DNA of 64,000 bases, taken from contig NZ_JADBDS010000001.1 of the NCBI RefSeq assembly GCF_014873705.1, positions 496,001-560,000 on the forward strand, read 5' to 3'. Both the position numbers and the translations under genes were made by a program. The notes beneath the pieces are model-generated. The model did no database searches. It was given only the letters and a program-made list of their open reading frames with translations, and was not told the DNA's origin. Below, one piece after another: positions 63,579 through 64,000 of this stretch. Source of the DNA: Mycobacterium sp. OAS707 (GTDB lineage Bacteria; Actinomycetota; Actinomycetes; Mycobacteriales; Mycobacteriaceae). Each line of letters starts with the position of its first letter. Position 1 is the first letter of the stretch.

Positions 63579-64000
63579 ATGGCAAATGCCACCACCGCAC
63601 GCATCGACTCCGACCTGGACGCCCAAAGTCCGGCCGCTGACCTGGTGCGCGTGTACTTGAACGGCATTGGCAAAACGGCCTTGCTCAATGCCGCCGATGA
63701 GGTCGAACTCGCAAAGCGCATTGAGGCGGGCCTTTACGCGGCACATCTGCTCGAGACGCGGAAGCGCTTGGGCGAGAACCGCAAACGTGATCTTGCTGCC
63801 GTCGTCCGCGACGGTGAGGCCGCTCGCCGCCATCTGCTGGAGGCGAATCTGCGACTGGTGGTGTCGCTGGCGAAGCGCTACACCGGTCGCGGGATGCCGT
63901 TGCTGGACCTGATTCAGGAAGGCAACCTCGGCCTGATTCGCGCGATGGAGAAGTTCGACTACGCCAAGGGATTCAAGTTCTCGACGTACGCCACGTGGTG
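63579..64000 (+). CDS. sigB: RNA polymerase sigma factor SigB (5' part)
   Basis: 140 residues before the window edge. [20 protein letters not shown], then [37 protein letters not shown] and [12 protein letters not shown] (region 2). It is the SigA-like stress sigma factor (Rv2710) that lacks the long N-terminal extension. ATG 63579 has AGGAGG 5 bp upstream; an in-frame ATG at 63549 would add ten residues but coincides with the predicted transcription start. The 3' end is outside this window. Confidence 0.95.
   Translation, partial: MANATTARIDSDLDAQSPAADLVRVYLNGIGKTALLNAADEVELAKRIEAGLYAAHLLETRKRLGENRKRDLAAVVRDGEAARRHLLEANLRLVVSLAKRYTGRGMPLLDLIQEGNLGLIRAMEKFDYAKGFKFSTYATW

Overview
The window is a high-GC actinobacterial chromosome segment, almost certainly from Mycolicibacterium/Mycobacterium. 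From about 6.5 kb to the right edge the gene order follows the M. tuberculosis Rv2667-Rv2710 block (clpC2, zapE, ribD, Rv2672-like hydrolase, aftC, msrB, hemQ-hemY-hemE, DUF3000, RNase D, dxs, TrmA-like methyltransferase, permease, ceoB/ceoC, DUF3159, OB-fold, dut, DUF3093, DUF4193, cei, suhB, ppgK, sigA, RidA, YihY, DUF3039, DUF3099, sigB). Rv correspondences are from memory, not from a search. Many genes have GTG starts, ATGA/GTGA overlaps or near-leaderless starts, as is usual in mycobacteria.

Layout. 1-6.5 kb is a loosely packed accessory region: small secreted and membrane proteins, a dimethylformamidase-like lipoprotein, a GNAT enzyme, an AraC-type DNA-binding module, and long non-coding stretches with a possible coding relic. 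6.5-14.7 kb holds clpC2 with two inverted-repeat operators, an ECF sigma factor coupled to ogt, zapE, ribD, a lipoprotein hydrolase-like protein without the nucleophile serine, and aftC. 14.8-24.4 kb is the main insertion relative to the conserved block: a phosphotransferase, then a 2,718-residue protein (double zinc ribbon, class III nucleotide cyclase, STAND-type ATPase, helical TPR-like region, and six tandem 275-residue units, each apparently two NTF2-like folds), overlapping msrB by 4 bp. 24.4-35.7 kb runs largely leftwards: malic enzyme and hemQ-hemY-hemE, dxs and nhaA. 35.8-42.9 kb is another accessory insert (AsnC regulator, large LuxR ATPase regulator, DUF4242 protein, SRPBCC proteins, large-subunit catalase). 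43-64 kb is again conserved: a KimA-like potassium permease divergent from the RCK proteins CeoB/CeoC, an MFS pump, dut, cei, suhB, ppgK, sigA and the start of sigB.

The most notable items are the cyclase-ATPase-NTF2 array protein with its exact 825-bp periodicity, the ClpC2 operator pair, a textbook CRP site centred 61.5 bp upstream of the presumed cei start, and an ECF-type (SigE/SigH-like) promoter ahead of sigB. A plausible but unproven theme is cAMP: a large cyclase and a CRP-type site lie within 40 kb of each other.

No rRNA, tRNA, CRISPR array, insertion sequence or prophage was recognised.
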